From NCBI GenBank assembly GCA_959347315.1, contig OY365822.1:9873127-9937126 (forward strand): DNA of 64,000 nt. The letters run 5' to 3'. The notes under the pieces are model-generated. The model made no database searches. It was not told where the DNA came from and saw nothing but the letters and a program-made list of their open reading frames with translations. This DNA is from Bimastos eiseni. Taxonomy: Eukaryota; Annelida; Clitellata; Crassiclitellata; Lumbricidae. Of the stretch, positions 10,431 to 30,309 are shown piece after piece (the stretch's first letter is position 1; each line of letters opens with the position of its first letter). Both the position numbers and the translations under genes were made by a program.

Positions 10431-12590
10431 CAACCCCCGGGATCTCCTCCGTCCCTGTGTGTGTGTGTGTGTTTAGGTGTGTCTGTATTTAGAGGTGTGC
10501 ATGCTTGAGTTTAGGTGTGTGTGTGTGTGTGTGTGTGTGCAAGCACATATTTGATGCTGATATATGACTTGGTCGGTCGGTACGTGGTAGCACGTGAAAT
10601 AACCATCACCCTGTAAGGAATAACTCTGCCCTCAGTTGTCACAGAAACCATGGTTGCGCATAACGTAGATGCCAATGTTTAACATGATCATATAACCTAG
10701 AGCAGCTGGGACCAAAATAGGGCAGCACTATTGCTTCTTGAGATCAAAAGATTTTTGGAAACTTGGTGCACAAGCATTTGTTGCCCCGATCGAAGTTGAT
10801 TCAACCCAGTTCAAACTGAGGATTTTTAGCAGCTGAGGGTAAGGTAGAACAACCTCATAAAGATTCCACCATCTGACTCGCATTAATCTATGTGGTATTT
10901 CCAAATTATGCACTCACCCCACCAAAGGGCATGTGGCCTCTGATCAGACAAGTGTGCTGGCCAGAAGAAGTCGGCCGATAAAGCCATCAAATTGTCTGAT
11001 TCTTTGCAGTTAGTGTTTGCAAATACCAGACATACGTGTGGCTGAACGATCAGAGAAGCATTACAATTACAGTGGCATACAACCAGTCACATCCGGTTAC
11101 AATAAAACGCCAGTGTGTAACAACATTGACAGCTCTCAGTGTGTTAGATGAGTTCATAGCCACATTGATGTCTAATGTTAGTCTAAATATCACAAGCATA
11201 TAATGAAGAGTAAGCCACATAAGGAGGCATCATAAACCATGCGTCATTAATATAATATATTAATTAATTAATATATTAATTAGTTCCAGTCATATATAAT
11301 ATGACTTGAATTAGAACCCATATACATGGAGAGAAGCTGAATAGAAGCTGTTAAGCCACTATGCAAACGTGAGCCACAGTTGCTTACACAGAAGGAAAAG
11401 CCACAATGGAAATACATTTATGGCATATGATGTGCAGGTTCTCAAGAAGATCAATACAAATATCTTGATAATTCTGCAGTAAGTCATCACTAGAATGGGG
11501 TGTTGAATGGTGTAATCTCTATGGTCAACCATAGTCATATCCTGGCGACACCTTTTCCAACCGTTCTATGCATCTTTCGTTGTAACAACAGTAGCAATTA
11601 TGTCATAGAGATCATATCATTACTGTCAGTATTTCTGCTGTCAGACGCAATTCTTAAAAAACTGATTTTAAATTTCTTCACATAATCCAAATTTATGACG
11701 CAGTTTTATTTAAACGCCTATATACATACTTATATTAGAACAATGAGTTCTCGCAATATTCTGTACATTATCAGGGATTGAATTGTTGGGGCGTTTGAAG
11801 GTATCAACCCCTCAATTCAATTTCCAGTCCATTTAGTTAATTCCCAGGAATTACCATAAGGGGTAAGTTAAACACCCAACCACAGCCATTCAGCGATTCA
11901 ATGTTATCTGTTTGCTTAATTAATGAAAACTATTACTTTGTTTTAATCTCAGTTTTCATTCGTACCACTTCAATGGCTGTAAAGTCCTTACTTTTGCTAA
12001 AAATCTTCTGAAAATAGAACTCACAGAGTTTTCCAATTCATTAAGTAATCGTTAATCATTATTCTTTACTTATCACAATGCTAAGAATTGAGTATCAATA
12101 CACACGCACCCACTACAATTTAGCATGTTTATCGGTTTTCAGTATGTGAACTTCTGGTGAGGACAGCCCGAACGAGCAAGAATTTCTCAACCCCCAGTTC
12201 AAATTTGACAATTCAAACCCTGCTGCAAATGCCCCACACCTGTAATGTAAAGCTAATATAAAGCTGCACAGAGACTGCACCAGCAGCCCTCCAGGGCATA
12301 CAATTACACCATGTTAGGGCACATTTGGTATATTATTTCCTTACGAATTTTGATTATTTCCATCACTGACGAATCTTCTGCAGGAAGGGAGTTCAGCTAA
12401 AAATTAATTTATTTGTTAGTGATTGAACTTGCTTGGGTCGGGACCGCCTCTGAAGTGCCTTGGGGCACACTATAAACGTTCAATTACAAGTAAGATTACA
12501 GTAAGTTATTGTGCACACTGCACAAGCAGCTGTTGTAAAAGAAGTAATCAAATACCAGTCAAATTATATAAATCACAATACTACTACAAA

Positions 12591-12916
12591 TAGAGCTGTA
12601 CCAATGTTGTTGTGATTATGTCGATATCGAGTAAAGCCAATACCGATTAAGAAGACAATTACTTTGAAATTTTTAATTTTTTCACTTTTTTCCTGTTTGT
12701 AACGATCATTGTGCAAAAACAAGCAAATTTATTTAAGCATTATTCTAGTGCAAAAAGATAGATAAGCCAGAACACGATTGTTAAATTTATCTGCCATGTG
12801 GTCAGAAACCCACACTTAGTTAATATCAGCATCGATTATTGTCACCGATACCAATTTAACAGTCAATTGTTCTACCGATCGGCCCAATTATGAGTAAACG
12901 TATTGGTACAGCTCTA
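12591..12916. mobile_element. TIR MITE, 326 bp
   Basis: Perfect 15-bp terminal inverted repeats TAGAGCTGTACCAAT (left) and ATTGGTACAGCTCTA (right), with further subterminal CGATA/TATCG motifs inside. No coding capacity. A target-site duplication was not obvious. TIR sequence and size suggest a hAT-type non-autonomous element; superfamily uncertain. Confidence 0.75.
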
Positions 12917-13382
12917 AGAACAACCAATGATTTGGTTCTCAATGGACCACAGATCTCATAACATTAAATTAGGGAGCGATACATTAGGACAGACCAAGAG
13001 GCAAGCTATGAAACAGCACAGCCATGGAAAACTTAAAATCTAACAATTATACAGCTTCATAAGAAGAGCAGCACCAAGATAAATGCAAATACAGGTCTGA
13101 AGAAATATTGTTGTACTGTAAGGTAATGGTAAGTTTCAATACTGGTAGACCCCTAAGCAGCTCAATGCAGTCACAAATCACTTCTTCTTTGAATATCAGA
13201 ATTTGCAAGATTTAAGAATTTGATCAGAAATCTCAACATTAACAGAGTTCCCTGAATTACCTGAGTGTCAAAAGATATACCAACATAACTTGAAATTCAT
13301 TTATGGTATGGTATTTTATACTACACACCTTACAGGGTCAATTGAATAACTTCATGAGGGTGTTTGACCGACCTATGACTAA

Positions 13383-13740
13383 TGTTCCCTCTAATTTTTT
13401 GGTAACTGTGTGCGCAAGAAACTTTTAGTGTGCAACCTTTTATTAATGATTCACACTATTGTGGGCAGGTTCGAGCAGAATGCGATGATAGTTAAATTAA
13501 GACCATATCTGAAAAGTATACATGGTGATAAGTAGTGATAACCTAAGAAAAGTCCCTTCTCCAAAAGATAAATAGGGGACATATCAGCCAAGGAACCAAA
13601 GTTTCTAGAGTAAGGCAGCTGCAGCCGACTTGATTTACGTAGTTTCATAATAAGAAACCAGAACTCATTATTTTCACAAGAAAAATTTGTGTATCACACT
13701 CAATTCGTGTGAGCACTGGCTCCGTGGGTTAGAGGGAACA
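13383..13740. mobile_element. hAT-like MITE, 358 bp
   Basis: Ends TGTTCCCTCTAA and TTAGAGGGAACA are inverted copies. The eight flanking bases, ATGACTAA and TTGCCTAA, match 6 of 8, fitting the 8-bp duplication of hAT elements. The inner TGTGCGCAAG and CGTGTGAGCA also mirror each other loosely. Non-coding. Confidence 0.75.
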
Positions 13741-13744
13741 TTGC

Positions 13745-15229
13745 CTAAGGCCTCGAACAGGTATTTGACCGTACGATCAAAGTGTCAACTCAGTAAAGTC
13801 ATCCTCTAATATTACCCCGATATAAATATCCGACCATTTACATGGATTTGAACCGTGGATATGGCAGGGAAAGACGTCTCTGCCTTAAACTGCGGGCAAA
13901 GTCTATCGAACCAAATCACAGAAAAGCTCATCGTCTTGCTAGACACGCAAACACCCAATATAATATATCAATCGGGCGCATATACGAGGTCGTAATATGT
14001 CATACATGCATAAATAATATAATATTATAGTTACTAAATTGTTCAGATATAAACATCCTGTTTCATCTTAAAGAATGTACTTTATAACAGAAAAAATTAC
14101 AAAACGAAACACACACATCTACGCTTTCAAAGAACATCTAAAACACACTGAAGTTGTCTGATATGCTACAGGGCGCTACAAAAAGAACGGTTCTCCAGAC
14201 TTGAATTGTCCGAAGCACAAACAGAATTCTGCATTAGATACCACTTCAGCGCTTTTAGTTCTGCCAACTAAAACAACAAAACCACAACGCGATCTTTGTC
14301 GCCAAACAGGATAGGGGTCACCCACAAACGATATCCGTAACAGGGAATAAGGGAGGGGTCACCCAAATGCGGACACATACAGACAAGGGGTCATGTAAAA
14401 AGTGGATGTCTGCATCTAAATTTGGGTCACACAGTCATATCAGCACAATCTGTGCCTAAAACACTAAACTCAGTCCGACAACTAGTTTATACTGCATTGG
14501 ATTTGCAATGCATTGGCAGTACTCAGCAGAATCAAAGTATACCACCCGCTAGCAAAAGCCCTACAAGATCAACAGACCAGACTAATTGAGACCTTGGTTA
14601 CCCCACACTTGAGGGCAAATGTCAGTCAAGGAGTGATGAGGAATGTACAGTAAACGTCTAATGAGAACAAGAGGAAGGGAGGGCTCTTACATGGGTCCTC
14701 ACTCATGGATGACCCCACATGATTGATCAAACATCATTACAAGCGATTGTAACTAGTTCAAACTGTTCCAATGTGCCAGCAATTAAGAAAGCAAATATAC
14801 AAACCCCTCAAATCGATAACGATTATTAACACTCAAAAGTGATCGCAAACATGATAAAAATTTAGTCAAACGTGATCACCACTGACTGTAAACAACCAGT
14901 AATCAATTTTAAATGACCAAATACGATTGCAACATTTGATGCAATTCGAATAGCTCGTCATAACCATATTGATTGCTATAGTCCCTTCCAGTCCAGGACT
15001 ATCATCCATCCCATCCCAAATGATCCTACACAATCTCAAATGATCACGATCGAATGCAATCACGAACGATCATAAACTTCCAGATCAATTTAATCCACAC
15101 AGTGAACAATTAAAATAAAAGATCGCTAGCACAAACAGTACAATCTCCTAGTCCGAAGAAGATTCTTGCGGCGGTGGCCTGCTGCCCGGGACATTGACTG
15201 AACGACTAAAAACCAGTGGAAACCACGGA
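13745..15229. other. Intergenic DNA downstream of Rab35
   Basis: No exon recognised. A block near 14290-14440 has repeated GGGGTCAC and GCGGACA motifs also seen near 7390-7460 and 7715-7805, probably a shared dispersed repeat. TTTAAT at about 15090 reads ATTAAA on the minus strand and could be a variant Rab35 poly(A) signal. Confidence 0.45.
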
Positions 15230-22083
<6,854 letters not shown>

Positions 22084-23836
22084 TGTTTAAAACCCGAAGT
22101 TTTGCAGCGAAAAACAATAGAAAGCGGACATTATAAATTAAATGATATTAGTCATGAACGACTAAGCATCACACATATTCTACTTGAACTGCCTCGCCCA
22201 AGCCGATGGTATTTCAGCGGCTTAAAAGGATGCCGTAGCAGACACACCACGGCACAGCTCTACGTGCGCTAATCGTAATCTGCAAACTTGCAAAGCGCCA
22301 CTCGACAGCCAAGCTAAGGGCACCAGCTTCTTCACGAGCGCGGCATCGAAGCATAGAGCTCTAAAATTTATAGGGGCCGATATACAATTCAAAAATTAAG
22401 AATTCAATAATCATAATTAGTGTTGTTAAATTGTGATAAGCTACTATATAGGCCTACTCATCAAAGACTCGCCTTATATGACTCCGTACATAAAATATCT
22501 ACTGCGAAATAGATGCAAACTTCTCAGAAAACATCGTTTTGAGGTGGCTACAACCAGTGCTTAAATTGTGCATGGACGGTCATGGATAGCGTACAGGCAC
22601 TTATTTTCATGGCTGGACGCCGTCCTACCACTTATTTAGCCAAAGCTGCCTGGACACGCGTCCATGTGCGTCCATGCAGCAGTGCAATTCTTGGCTAGCT
22701 ACGTTATCATAAACAGCATTATTTATTATTCCGCAAAATTTCATATTTTCATTAGACTTACTTACTAACTTTGCGTGTCCTGTATTTATAATGGATGTCA
22801 ATCATTCGTGTTATACATTCTAGTTAGCTTTTAACCACTCTATACCTATTTTTAGATTTTTATCAATGCGCTCGTCTTATGCTCTTCCGTTTTAATCGTC
22901 TGCTTGCTTTGTTGGTTTATTTTCTGACACTGAAAGCACAAAGTTGTTTCAACTGGTTTTCTAAAATGTTTGACAAGCGGATCTGGCCTATTAGGTAATT
23001 AAAATAATTAAGTTGCATTACTACCATAGCACGCATAAAATCGATCTGAATGTCTTAAATTTTCTTCTATATATTTCAAGTTGCGAAACGTGTGGGTCTA
23101 GCTAGATGGGACCTATCTGCTGTTTGTGCATGATGTCGGGTGCATCGTCGACGATAAAATTGAAAAGACCAGTTGCCCACCTGGAGCAGACTTGTTCTGG
23201 AAAAGATCACGTACAGGAAAAAGTAACTGGATGGATTGGAGGAAAATTTCCAAAGTTAAGTATAGTTATAAAGTTATTGGTTGAACTTCTGTTGATGCTG
23301 CCACGGTCCGATAGAAGCGCAAACGACATCCCAAGATTCCCACGCCCTGTTTTACGAATAGAAAGAGTGGACAAGGTCACAATACTGAGTATCACCCAGT
23401 GTTAATTTCGTTCACAAAACTAGAACTAAATTGAACTGGTGATCGTTCACGAAAACGAGAACTAGAAAGAAATTAACAACTAGAATTAAATAAAAACGGA
23501 AAAGATCATACGCAGAGCTAAATAAAAACGAAAACAAAATTAAAATCTTGAACGAAAACTATAGAAATTACAAGTATCAATTTTTTTCCTTCCGTGCTAA
23601 TTCAGGTCAAATCCAAAAATGAAGTATGAGGATCTGGAGCATTAGAAAGTTCAAATTTCTGGCAGCAAAGTTGAATGAACGAGACATAACCACTTTATCA
23701 GGCTTCGAAATGATTTCAGTCGTGAAGAAATGATTTGAGCCGAGACAGAATGAATTCAGCCAAAACGGGCAACTGCTCGTATATGTTACTTTTCACAAAT
23801 TACCGGCTAAGCGCCTGGTATAAGGACTACATATAA

Positions 23837-23871
<35 letters not shown>

Positions 23872-25275
23872 TTATGCACACACGGAAATGTATGAACATA
23901 AATAATTGACACGGAAGGCATGGAGCGACGCTCAGAAACCATATTGTCGCATTATATGCCAGATGAAACACACGTTCATCCAGATTTTCAAGTATTCCCC
24001 ACCCCCATGCTAACTTCGGAACTAACCCAAGCCTCGATGAGGGAGTAAGTCGGGTAAGTGAAACTTAATACTACGTACTCCACTTTGTGAGTCAGTAGGC
24101 AGCATTAAGCAATCAATTGAATATTCCTCCGGACGCCCGTAGACCTATACAAAATATATACAATAAAACGGGCATTTGAGTGATTCTGTTTTTAATTATT
24201 ATTATTATCATTATTAAAATGTATTCATATGTCATACTTGCATCGTCTCACACTGCTAGTAATTGCAGAATCTTGACTTATTGTGGAAGTTCATTAATTA
24301 CTTGACATAAAATAAGGAAAGTTGGAAATGTTGGCTATTTCCATTATTTTTTCTGTGTTAACCAGACTAGCCAAGGGGTTTGAAACGCGAGGAGCAAATC
24401 GCGACTAAAAAAATTCATTGCGACTTACGAAATTATTATTAGGTCTCTTTTGTATAATTATATTTTCGACCCCTCTGCTTCTTTTTTGACAAATCGGACC
24501 CTGCAGTACGCATTAAGGGTCCTAGTATTATTATCATGGTTTGACAGAGGAACGCCTGCACAAGGTTGTGAGGGATGCGCTGTCGCACGTGTCCTGCATG
24601 CCACCATTCATGGACTGGGTTCATTAATGCCGATCTTTTCACGGTAATTCTGCGAAATCAAACCCACGTTCTATACAACCTCGTACCACCTATAAAGCCG
24701 TATACTAGATACACCCATACCATTAGGCAACGGGTTCATTGTCTATAGATATATCACGAGCGGACAGGGACAGTGACTTAAGGGGGACAGAAGGGGATTG
24801 CCCCTCAAACATTTCTCCCCATCGCGCCGTGTGACGTCATTTATGGGCGGCCCCTATAACGTGACCACATCCCTGGAGATAATCCTAGGTTACAAGATGG
24901 AAAAGACAGTCAGAGTGAGATAGCGTGAGTCGCAGCTGTAGCAGCCTCAACCCTGAGGTTTGCAATTGCACAATTCAGGCCACGATTTTAACACGATGAC
25001 TTTGACCATGTTTAAGATCTGCCATCACTAATAGTATTCGTTTGGGCAGTTTAGTACAGATCATCATTCGTAGTTGCTGTAGATTCGGTTCTCGTTATCA
25101 TCGAAATTATTGTAATTGTAAATTCTCGTATAGGAACTACGCGTTCAAGAAGTTAATCACAGTAGGCCTAATTGAAAAAATTACAGACGTGTGTCCATCA
25201 GTGATTCAGTGATTACCCCTCCAACTAGATAGATTAGACCACCAGTGTCTTAGCACGATGTCCTCATGGAACTCG
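22084..25275. other. Rab35 upstream and intergenic DNA, no gene seen
   Basis: The first few hundred bases should hold the Rab35 promoter and 5' UTR; no clear TATA was identified. Further on are (TA)n at 23840-23870 and a GAACGAAAACGA-rich block at 23400-23570 that resembles a hAT-type MITE end (starts CAGTGTTAATTTCGTTC). No coding exon recognised. Confidence 0.45.
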
Positions 25276-25279
25276 GGCA

Positions 25280-25378
25280 CTGCTTGCAATCTGGCAGTGT
25301 CAGTCCCAAGCCTTGATATATGAGGAGTGCGACGCCAATGATCATTGTTATCATCACACAATGTGTCGTTAGGCCTAT
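25280..25378 (-). repeat. Dispersed repeat R1, minus copy
   Basis: CTGGCAGTGTCAGTCCCAAG, GTGCGACGCCAATGATCATT and CACAATGTGTCGTTA match the copy at 8855-8955 in order. Confidence 0.6.
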
Positions 25379-25639
25379 ACTGCAGATACTTTATAACACC
25401 CTTTTTTATGACGATGTTTGGTAACGTTAGGGCATTATATAACTTCTATTGCGTTGCTTTAGAGTCTCATCTCAATTTCACTTGAATGCAGTCTACTTGT
25501 TACAATACATACATAGTACATACACACACATGCACACATACAAAATGTTAAAAAACGTCGAAGCGCGCATGCGCACAAACACATACTCAAACATATGCTC
25601 GTACAGACATATTATTAGACCTACGTACGTACACTTTTG

Positions 25640-26284
25640 ATCAAGGTGTATGGTTACAAACTGGAAAAGGTACGTGCCATGGACTCATTGACAGACTTGG
25701 GAAACAGAGTAACGAAGGACGGGGTCTGAGCGGGTGAGGTAAAACCAAGATTGGCTATGCGAATGTCCGTCATGCTTAAGTTGGTAAGCCTCTGGAAGAA
25801 TAAATCAGTCAGTACGAAATCCAAACTGCGACTCATGAAGGCCTTTGCTTGGCCAGTAGCAGCGTATGGTTGTGAGGCGTGGACAATAAAGAAAGAAGAG
25901 AAACGCATACAAGCATTTGAGAACAAGTGCATGAGGAAACTGCTCAGAATTGCATAGATAGCAATGGTGACCACCGAACAAGTGTATCAAATGGCGAAAG
26001 TTGACAGCAAACTGTTGGGCCACATCAAATCCAGAAAACTGCGGTACTTCAGGCACATCGTGAGACAGCCTAAAGACAGTCTTGAGAACAGTGTGATGCT
26101 GGGTATAGTGGAAGGAAGCCGAAGTCGTCGAAGACCCAGAATCTGCTGGTTTGACAATGTCATGGCGTGGACTGGTTTAAAAGGCACAAGCTTGATGAAC
26201 ATCGTACGAGACACAAAGCATTGGACATCACTTTCCCATTCATGTAGTCAACCGTCGCGAAGCGACGATGACGATGTGACATGA
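25640..26284 (+). mobile_element. RTE-like LINE, 3' end of the reverse-transcriptase ORF
   Basis: The frame contains VSLWKNKSVSTKSKLRLMKA, WPVAAYGCEAWTIKKEEKRI, FENKCMRKLLRIA, then a TAG stop, then LLGHIKSRKLRYFRHIVRQP, RSRRRPRICWFDNV and AWTGLKG. This is the conserved C-terminal region of RTE-type endonuclease/RT proteins. The stop sits where the family normally has Trp (TGG to TAG) and the frame stays open beyond it. The copy is 5'-truncated and ends in a GACGATGACG/TGACATGACA tail. Confidence 0.85.
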
Positions 26285-26549
26285 CATGACGTACTTACGT
26301 TACCTACAGGCACACGTAGGCCTACACGCACAGAATAATGTGTACGAACAAACCCACTTACAAAAATTAACGTTTATACACGAGCAAATGCACACATTCA
26401 AGCCCTTATACACCCATACATATACAGGTACATACACACAGAGGTACATGCATAAAGGCTTGCATACGTACTAACATGCACACATACACACATACAAGCA
26501 AGCTTGCGTGAGTATATATATGAGAGACAATGGGAGGATGGGCTGGATG

Positions 26550-27040
26550 GGCACGCTTCAATGATTCCAGGCCGGTCAAGGTGATCGTAGCAGGCCTATA
26601 AATATAGGTCTCTATTTTGAGTTACGGTACGTCACTGCCTCTGACAGTGTTTAATAGTTTAAGCTGATTTTAAAAAGGCATGAAAGATTATAGAAGGACT
26701 CCATGGATAACATGAACGGATTGCGAGAATTTGATCTGCTCTATGCGTGAGAGACTGAGAGAAAGTTCCTGCGTGATTCGGGGAATTGTAAGCAGATCTG
26801 ACATTTCACTGCATAGATATCTTCATTCGATTAAATGTAGTGTGTATGTAAATCTTAGAAAATTGCTCAGCATACACGAAAGCCACACCACGACCTAATA
26901 CATCGGCGCTATGTCAAATGAAAGAATTATAGAGAACTATGCGAATTGTTTCACATTCAACATTTGACATTCAGGGTTTCAAAGATAAAATTATAATGAT
27001 GGGAATCCACCCGTAATTCGAATAATTATGTCGTCTAATT
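26550..27040. repeat. Dispersed repeat family F, longer copy 1
   Basis: Parallels 35185-35800: CACGCTTCAATGATTCCA, GTTTAATAGTTTAAG, GCATAGATATCTTCATTCGA, then ATTGACATTC-type and AATTCGAATAA motifs. The right half contains the ATATCTTCATTCGATGAAAG palindromic end seen in shorter copies. Confidence 0.6.
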
Positions 27041-27549
27041 CGCCTTTTTTTACATTATTCGGTTTCGTGTTGGTTCCTTTGGCACAGTGTATTATTATTC
27101 TTGCTTTCGGGTGTCCACATTTCTCTTCTGCCATTCCGCGACACCACGTTTTTCCTATCTAAATGAACTTCAATTGGGAAGCTGGGTTCATTCGAATGAG
27201 CGCTTATAAGGCCTACTTGAGCAATGACCCAGCTGAGATCCATTTCAAGATTTTTAATTAACAAAGCATCTGTTTGAAGCTTTTTTAACTATAAACTTTG
27301 ATTTCAAGACGGCAAATGTCTCTTGAACACGTAAGCTAATCATTTTGAAAATTTTAGTCATTTAATGGCAATTATGGCAGAGTGCACTACTATACGGCGA
27401 CGATGCAAATAGGACCAAGACCTTCAATCAACACACCTCAAGCGACTGCACCTTAGAGAATATCCAAAGCTTACTAGTCTAAGCTACTGCCAGAATGCCC
27501 GGTCGGCATCATGTCACTCATGTCCTAAAATAGCCTGAGTTGGCTAAGA

Positions 27550-28100
27550 ATTAGTGAATCCACAACCAAGTCGTATCACCTATCTACAACTCCGTAGGCC
27601 TACTGCAAGTTCAAATGTGCTCGTGAACTCCTTACCATCCTGCCAACTCGTTCTACCTGATCATCCTCCTGTGACGTCCTGTCTCAATGTTTCTCGATCC
27701 CGGTCACTTCTAATCGCAAGTAGGCCTGCTCCAGCCGAGGTATGCCCCACACTGCATAATGTCTCTGAAATGCACGACGACCTTCCTCTCGAATTTTTTT
27801 CAGTCTTCTATGTCTTTGTCAATCAGTGACCATTATAGATCTGTTCCAGATTCTTCTATCATCCTTCGAACATTCCACTTAAGTCTGACCTGTTCAAGAA
27901 TCCTTGCCTCGCCTCATTTGACCCCCCACCTTTCTGTTTAAAACGACATCCGCCTTAGCAGCTGCTATGCTTCCCCTTACCCTCAGGCAACCCGACTCGT
28001 GCCTCATTCGGACAACCCCTCTGACTTGACGGTAATTAACGGTGCCATGCGCTTGGGTTCGAGTGGCACTTTAAGAAGTTCAGAGTTAACGATTACGATT
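27550..28100 (+). mobile_element. LINE 3'-end fragment (CR1/L2-like), copy 1
   Basis: Broken frames include CTTAAGTCTGACCTGTTCAA (LKSDLFKN motif) and the ending CGGACAACCCCTCTGACTTG..GTGGCACTTTAAG. The same end occurs at 44100-44390 and 50640-50750. The pattern S.LK..LF.N is the usual C-terminus of CR1/L2-type RT ORFs. Confidence 0.6.
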
Positions 28101-28149
28101 CGGGCCTACGATTAGACCTCTAATTTTTTCCCAGGACAGTGTATGGACA

Positions 28150-28400
28150 TTAGAGAATCACAATTCTGCTCAGATATCTTTATAATATAGACGTAGAAAC
28201 TTTAATCCATGGTGATTCAAGGTTTCAAAAATAAAATAAAATTTTTAGGATTTGCAGTCATTCGAATAAAATATGATGAGATTTGACCTAAATCGGGGTC
28301 ATTCAGCTCCCCTTTACCATAATAAACTGGAATTGATTCTCAAGCGCCTTAACATTTATCGATTTTCAAGAAAACCATTATCTGTTGGGTTGATCTATTG
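28150..28400. repeat. Dispersed repeat family F copy
   Basis: CTCAGATATCTTTATAAT, TTTCAAAAATAAAATAAA, TTCGAATAAAATATGATGAG, TTTGACCTAAATCGG, CATAATAAACT and GATTTTCAAGAAAACC follow the same order as in 36335-36500 and 38440-38720. Confidence 0.6.
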
Positions 28401-29010
28401 GTGGATCGGCGAGTGAGTGGATCCGTGGGTGAGTTCAAAGATTGGTGGGTTGATCAGTTGTTGGATCGTTGGGTGGATTGATCCGCGGGTATGTTGATCG
28501 ATGGGTGGGTGGATTGATCGGTGGGTGGATTGATTAGTGGGTGGGTTGATCGGTTGGTGGGTTGATTAGTGGGTTTATCGGTGGGTGGGTTGATTAGTGA
28601 GTGGATCGGTGGGTGGGTTGATTAGTGGGTGGGTTGTTCGGTGGATGGGTTGATCTGTGGGTGGGTTGATCGGTGGGCTAGTTAATCGGAGGGCGGGTTG
28701 ATTGGTGGGTGGGTTTATCGGTGGGTGAGTTAATCGGAAGGTGGGTTGATCGGTGGGTGGGTTGACGGGGAGGGTGGGTTAATCTGTGGGTGGGTTGATC
28801 GGTGGGTGGGTTGATCAATGGCTGAATCTGTGGGTGGGCTGATCGGTGTGGGGGTTGATAGGTGGGTAGGTTAATCGGAGGGCGGGATGATCGGAGGGCG
28901 GGTTGACCGTAGGGTGGGTTGATCGGTAGGTGGGTTGATCGCAGGGCGGATTGTTCGGTGGATGGGTTGATCGGTAGATATGTTGATCGATTGGTGGATT
29001 GATCGGTGGG
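28385..29010 (+). repeat. 12-bp minisatellite, consensus GGTGGGTTGATC
   Basis: About 50 degenerate units of GGTGGGTTGATC/GGTGGATTGATC over 620 bp, strongly G/T strand-biased. Confidence 0.9.
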
Positions 29011-29012
29011 TG

Positions 29013-29110
29013 TTATTCTTTCATCGAATGATTATATCTGAGTAGATCTATCTTTCTTATAGGCCCCTACGCAAACTTGAAAGAACTCGTTAGATTTGTA
29101 AGAAGTAGAC
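29013..29110. repeat. Dispersed repeat family F, right end only
   Basis: TATTCTTTCATCGAATGA, TATCTGAGTAGATC and TATAGGCCCCTACGCAA match 38483-38540. Confidence 0.55.
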
Positions 29111-29149
29111 TTTTTACCTTCAATATCCCAACTAGGTAACCTTCACCAA

Positions 29150-29395
29150 AAGGGAGCGAATGGTGGAAGGGTGAATGTGAGGGCAAATGGAGGGAAGGAA
29201 GGGAGGGAGAGGACGAAATGGAGGGAAGGAAGGGAGGGTGAGGGCAGAATGGAGGAAATGGAGGAATGGTAAGGATGAGAGCAAAATGGAGGAAGAGAGC
29301 ATATGGAGGAAGGGAGGATGAGGGCGAAAAGTAGGTAAGGGAGGAAGAGAGTAAATGGAGGAATGGGAGAGTGAGGTGTTGCCCTCAACCTCCCA
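29150..29395 (+). repeat. Purine-rich tract (GGAGGAAGGGAGGGTGAGGGC)n-like
   Basis: Nearly pure purine on the plus strand, with repeated GCAAATGGAGGAAGG units. Related tracts: 30000-30205, 32540-32570 and 34180-34220; mirror pyrimidine tracts at 29735-29820 and 34475-34660. Confidence 0.75.
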
Positions 29396-29399
29396 TTCC

Positions 29400-29735
29400 T
29401 TAATTTTAGTTCATTTCGAATCTCTGGGTGACGCCATATATATACCGTAATATACGATGTCTGTTTAACGCGATATAATTAGCCCACTTCCATTCGCTCG
29501 ATGGCGATATGTATACGGTGTCGATTTACACTATGTGATTAGTTCACGTCCATTCGCTAGGTGGGGCAATGTATACGGTGTATATTTACACGGTATTATT
29601 AGTTTACGACCATTCGCTAGGTGGCGCAATGTACATGGTGTCCATTTAACACGATATAATTAGTTCTCGTCCATTCGCTAGGTGGCGTAATTTATACGGC
29701 GATTATTAAATACGATATAATAAGTTCAGTTTCCT
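29400..29735 (+). repeat. 60-bp tandem repeat bearing TTCGCTAGGTGGCGC
   Basis: Units at roughly 29491, 29551, 29611 and 29672 (period 60) contain CATTCGCTAGGTGGCGCAAT, then GTATACGGTG, ATTTA and ATATAATTAGTTC. A degenerate fifth copy starts near 29410. The core CTAGGTGGCGC matches the CTCF core consensus. Confidence 0.8.
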
Positions 29736-29847
29736 CTATTTGCCCTCAATCTCCCCTTCCTCTATTGTACTCTCTTCCTTCCCTTACTCTATCTGCCCTC
29801 AACCTTCCTTTCCTCCAGTTCGCCAGAGCGCGGGCAGTGTTTGTTGC

Positions 29848-29935
29848 TGTTTAACGACACTGTGTGATAAAAAGCTTCATCTGCGTCGCCGTCCTCTTTT
29901 ATCCAGGCCTTGGACTGGCACTGCAAGAGTGTGAG
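29848..29935 (+). repeat. Dispersed repeat R1, plus copy
   Basis: TGCTGTTTAACGACACTGTG, CATCTGCGTCGCCGTCCTC and ATCCAGGCCTTGGACTGGCA match 8490-8585. Inserted between two 60-bp-repeat/purine blocks. Confidence 0.65.
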
Positions 29936-29999
29936 CATCGACGGAGTTAAAGACTTATATCCCAACTTGTTTCGTTTTCGATCTTTTAACGTAGGATAG

Positions 30000-30240
30000 G
30001 GAGGAAGACTAGCATATGGAGGATAGGGTGGGTGAGGGGAAATGGAGAAGGGGAAGAAGAGAGCATATGCAGGAAAGGAGGAAGGGAGCCAATGGAGGAA
30101 AGAGAGGGTGAGGGCAATTAAAGGAAGGGGAGGAAGAATGAGGGCAAAATGGAGTAAGGAGAGGATGAGGACATATGGAGGAAAAGAAGGGAGAAAAATA
30201 AATTCATTTCGATTGGCTGGGTGACGCCATGTATGTATGT
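30000..30240 (+). repeat. Purine tract followed by one degenerate 60-bp repeat
   Basis: GGAGGAAGGGAG-type purine repeat to about 30200, then TTCATTTCGATTGGCTGGGT and GACGCCATGTATG, a diverged copy of the TTCGCTAGGTGGCGCCATATA motif. Confidence 0.65.
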
Positions 30241-30309
30241 ATGTACGTATCTATTAGGCTATTTATATAGCACGTTATAAGAACCTCTCTAAGGCGCTAA
30301 ACGTAGCTA

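Larger units (their letters stand above)
8960..12590. other. Intergenic DNA with simple repeats
   Basis: No gene was recognised. Contents: a TTTATAGAGCGCC element at 9520-9560, (GTAT)n at 9604-9680, a GT-rich minisatellite at 10130-10300, a dispersed repeat at 10312-10430, (GT)n at 10455-10540, and an AT palindrome (TATTAATTAATTAATA) near 11258-11280. Confidence 0.55.

Noticed and set aside
29143..29388. Pro/Ser/Leu-rich ORF on the minus strand
   Set aside because: Complement of a purine tract.
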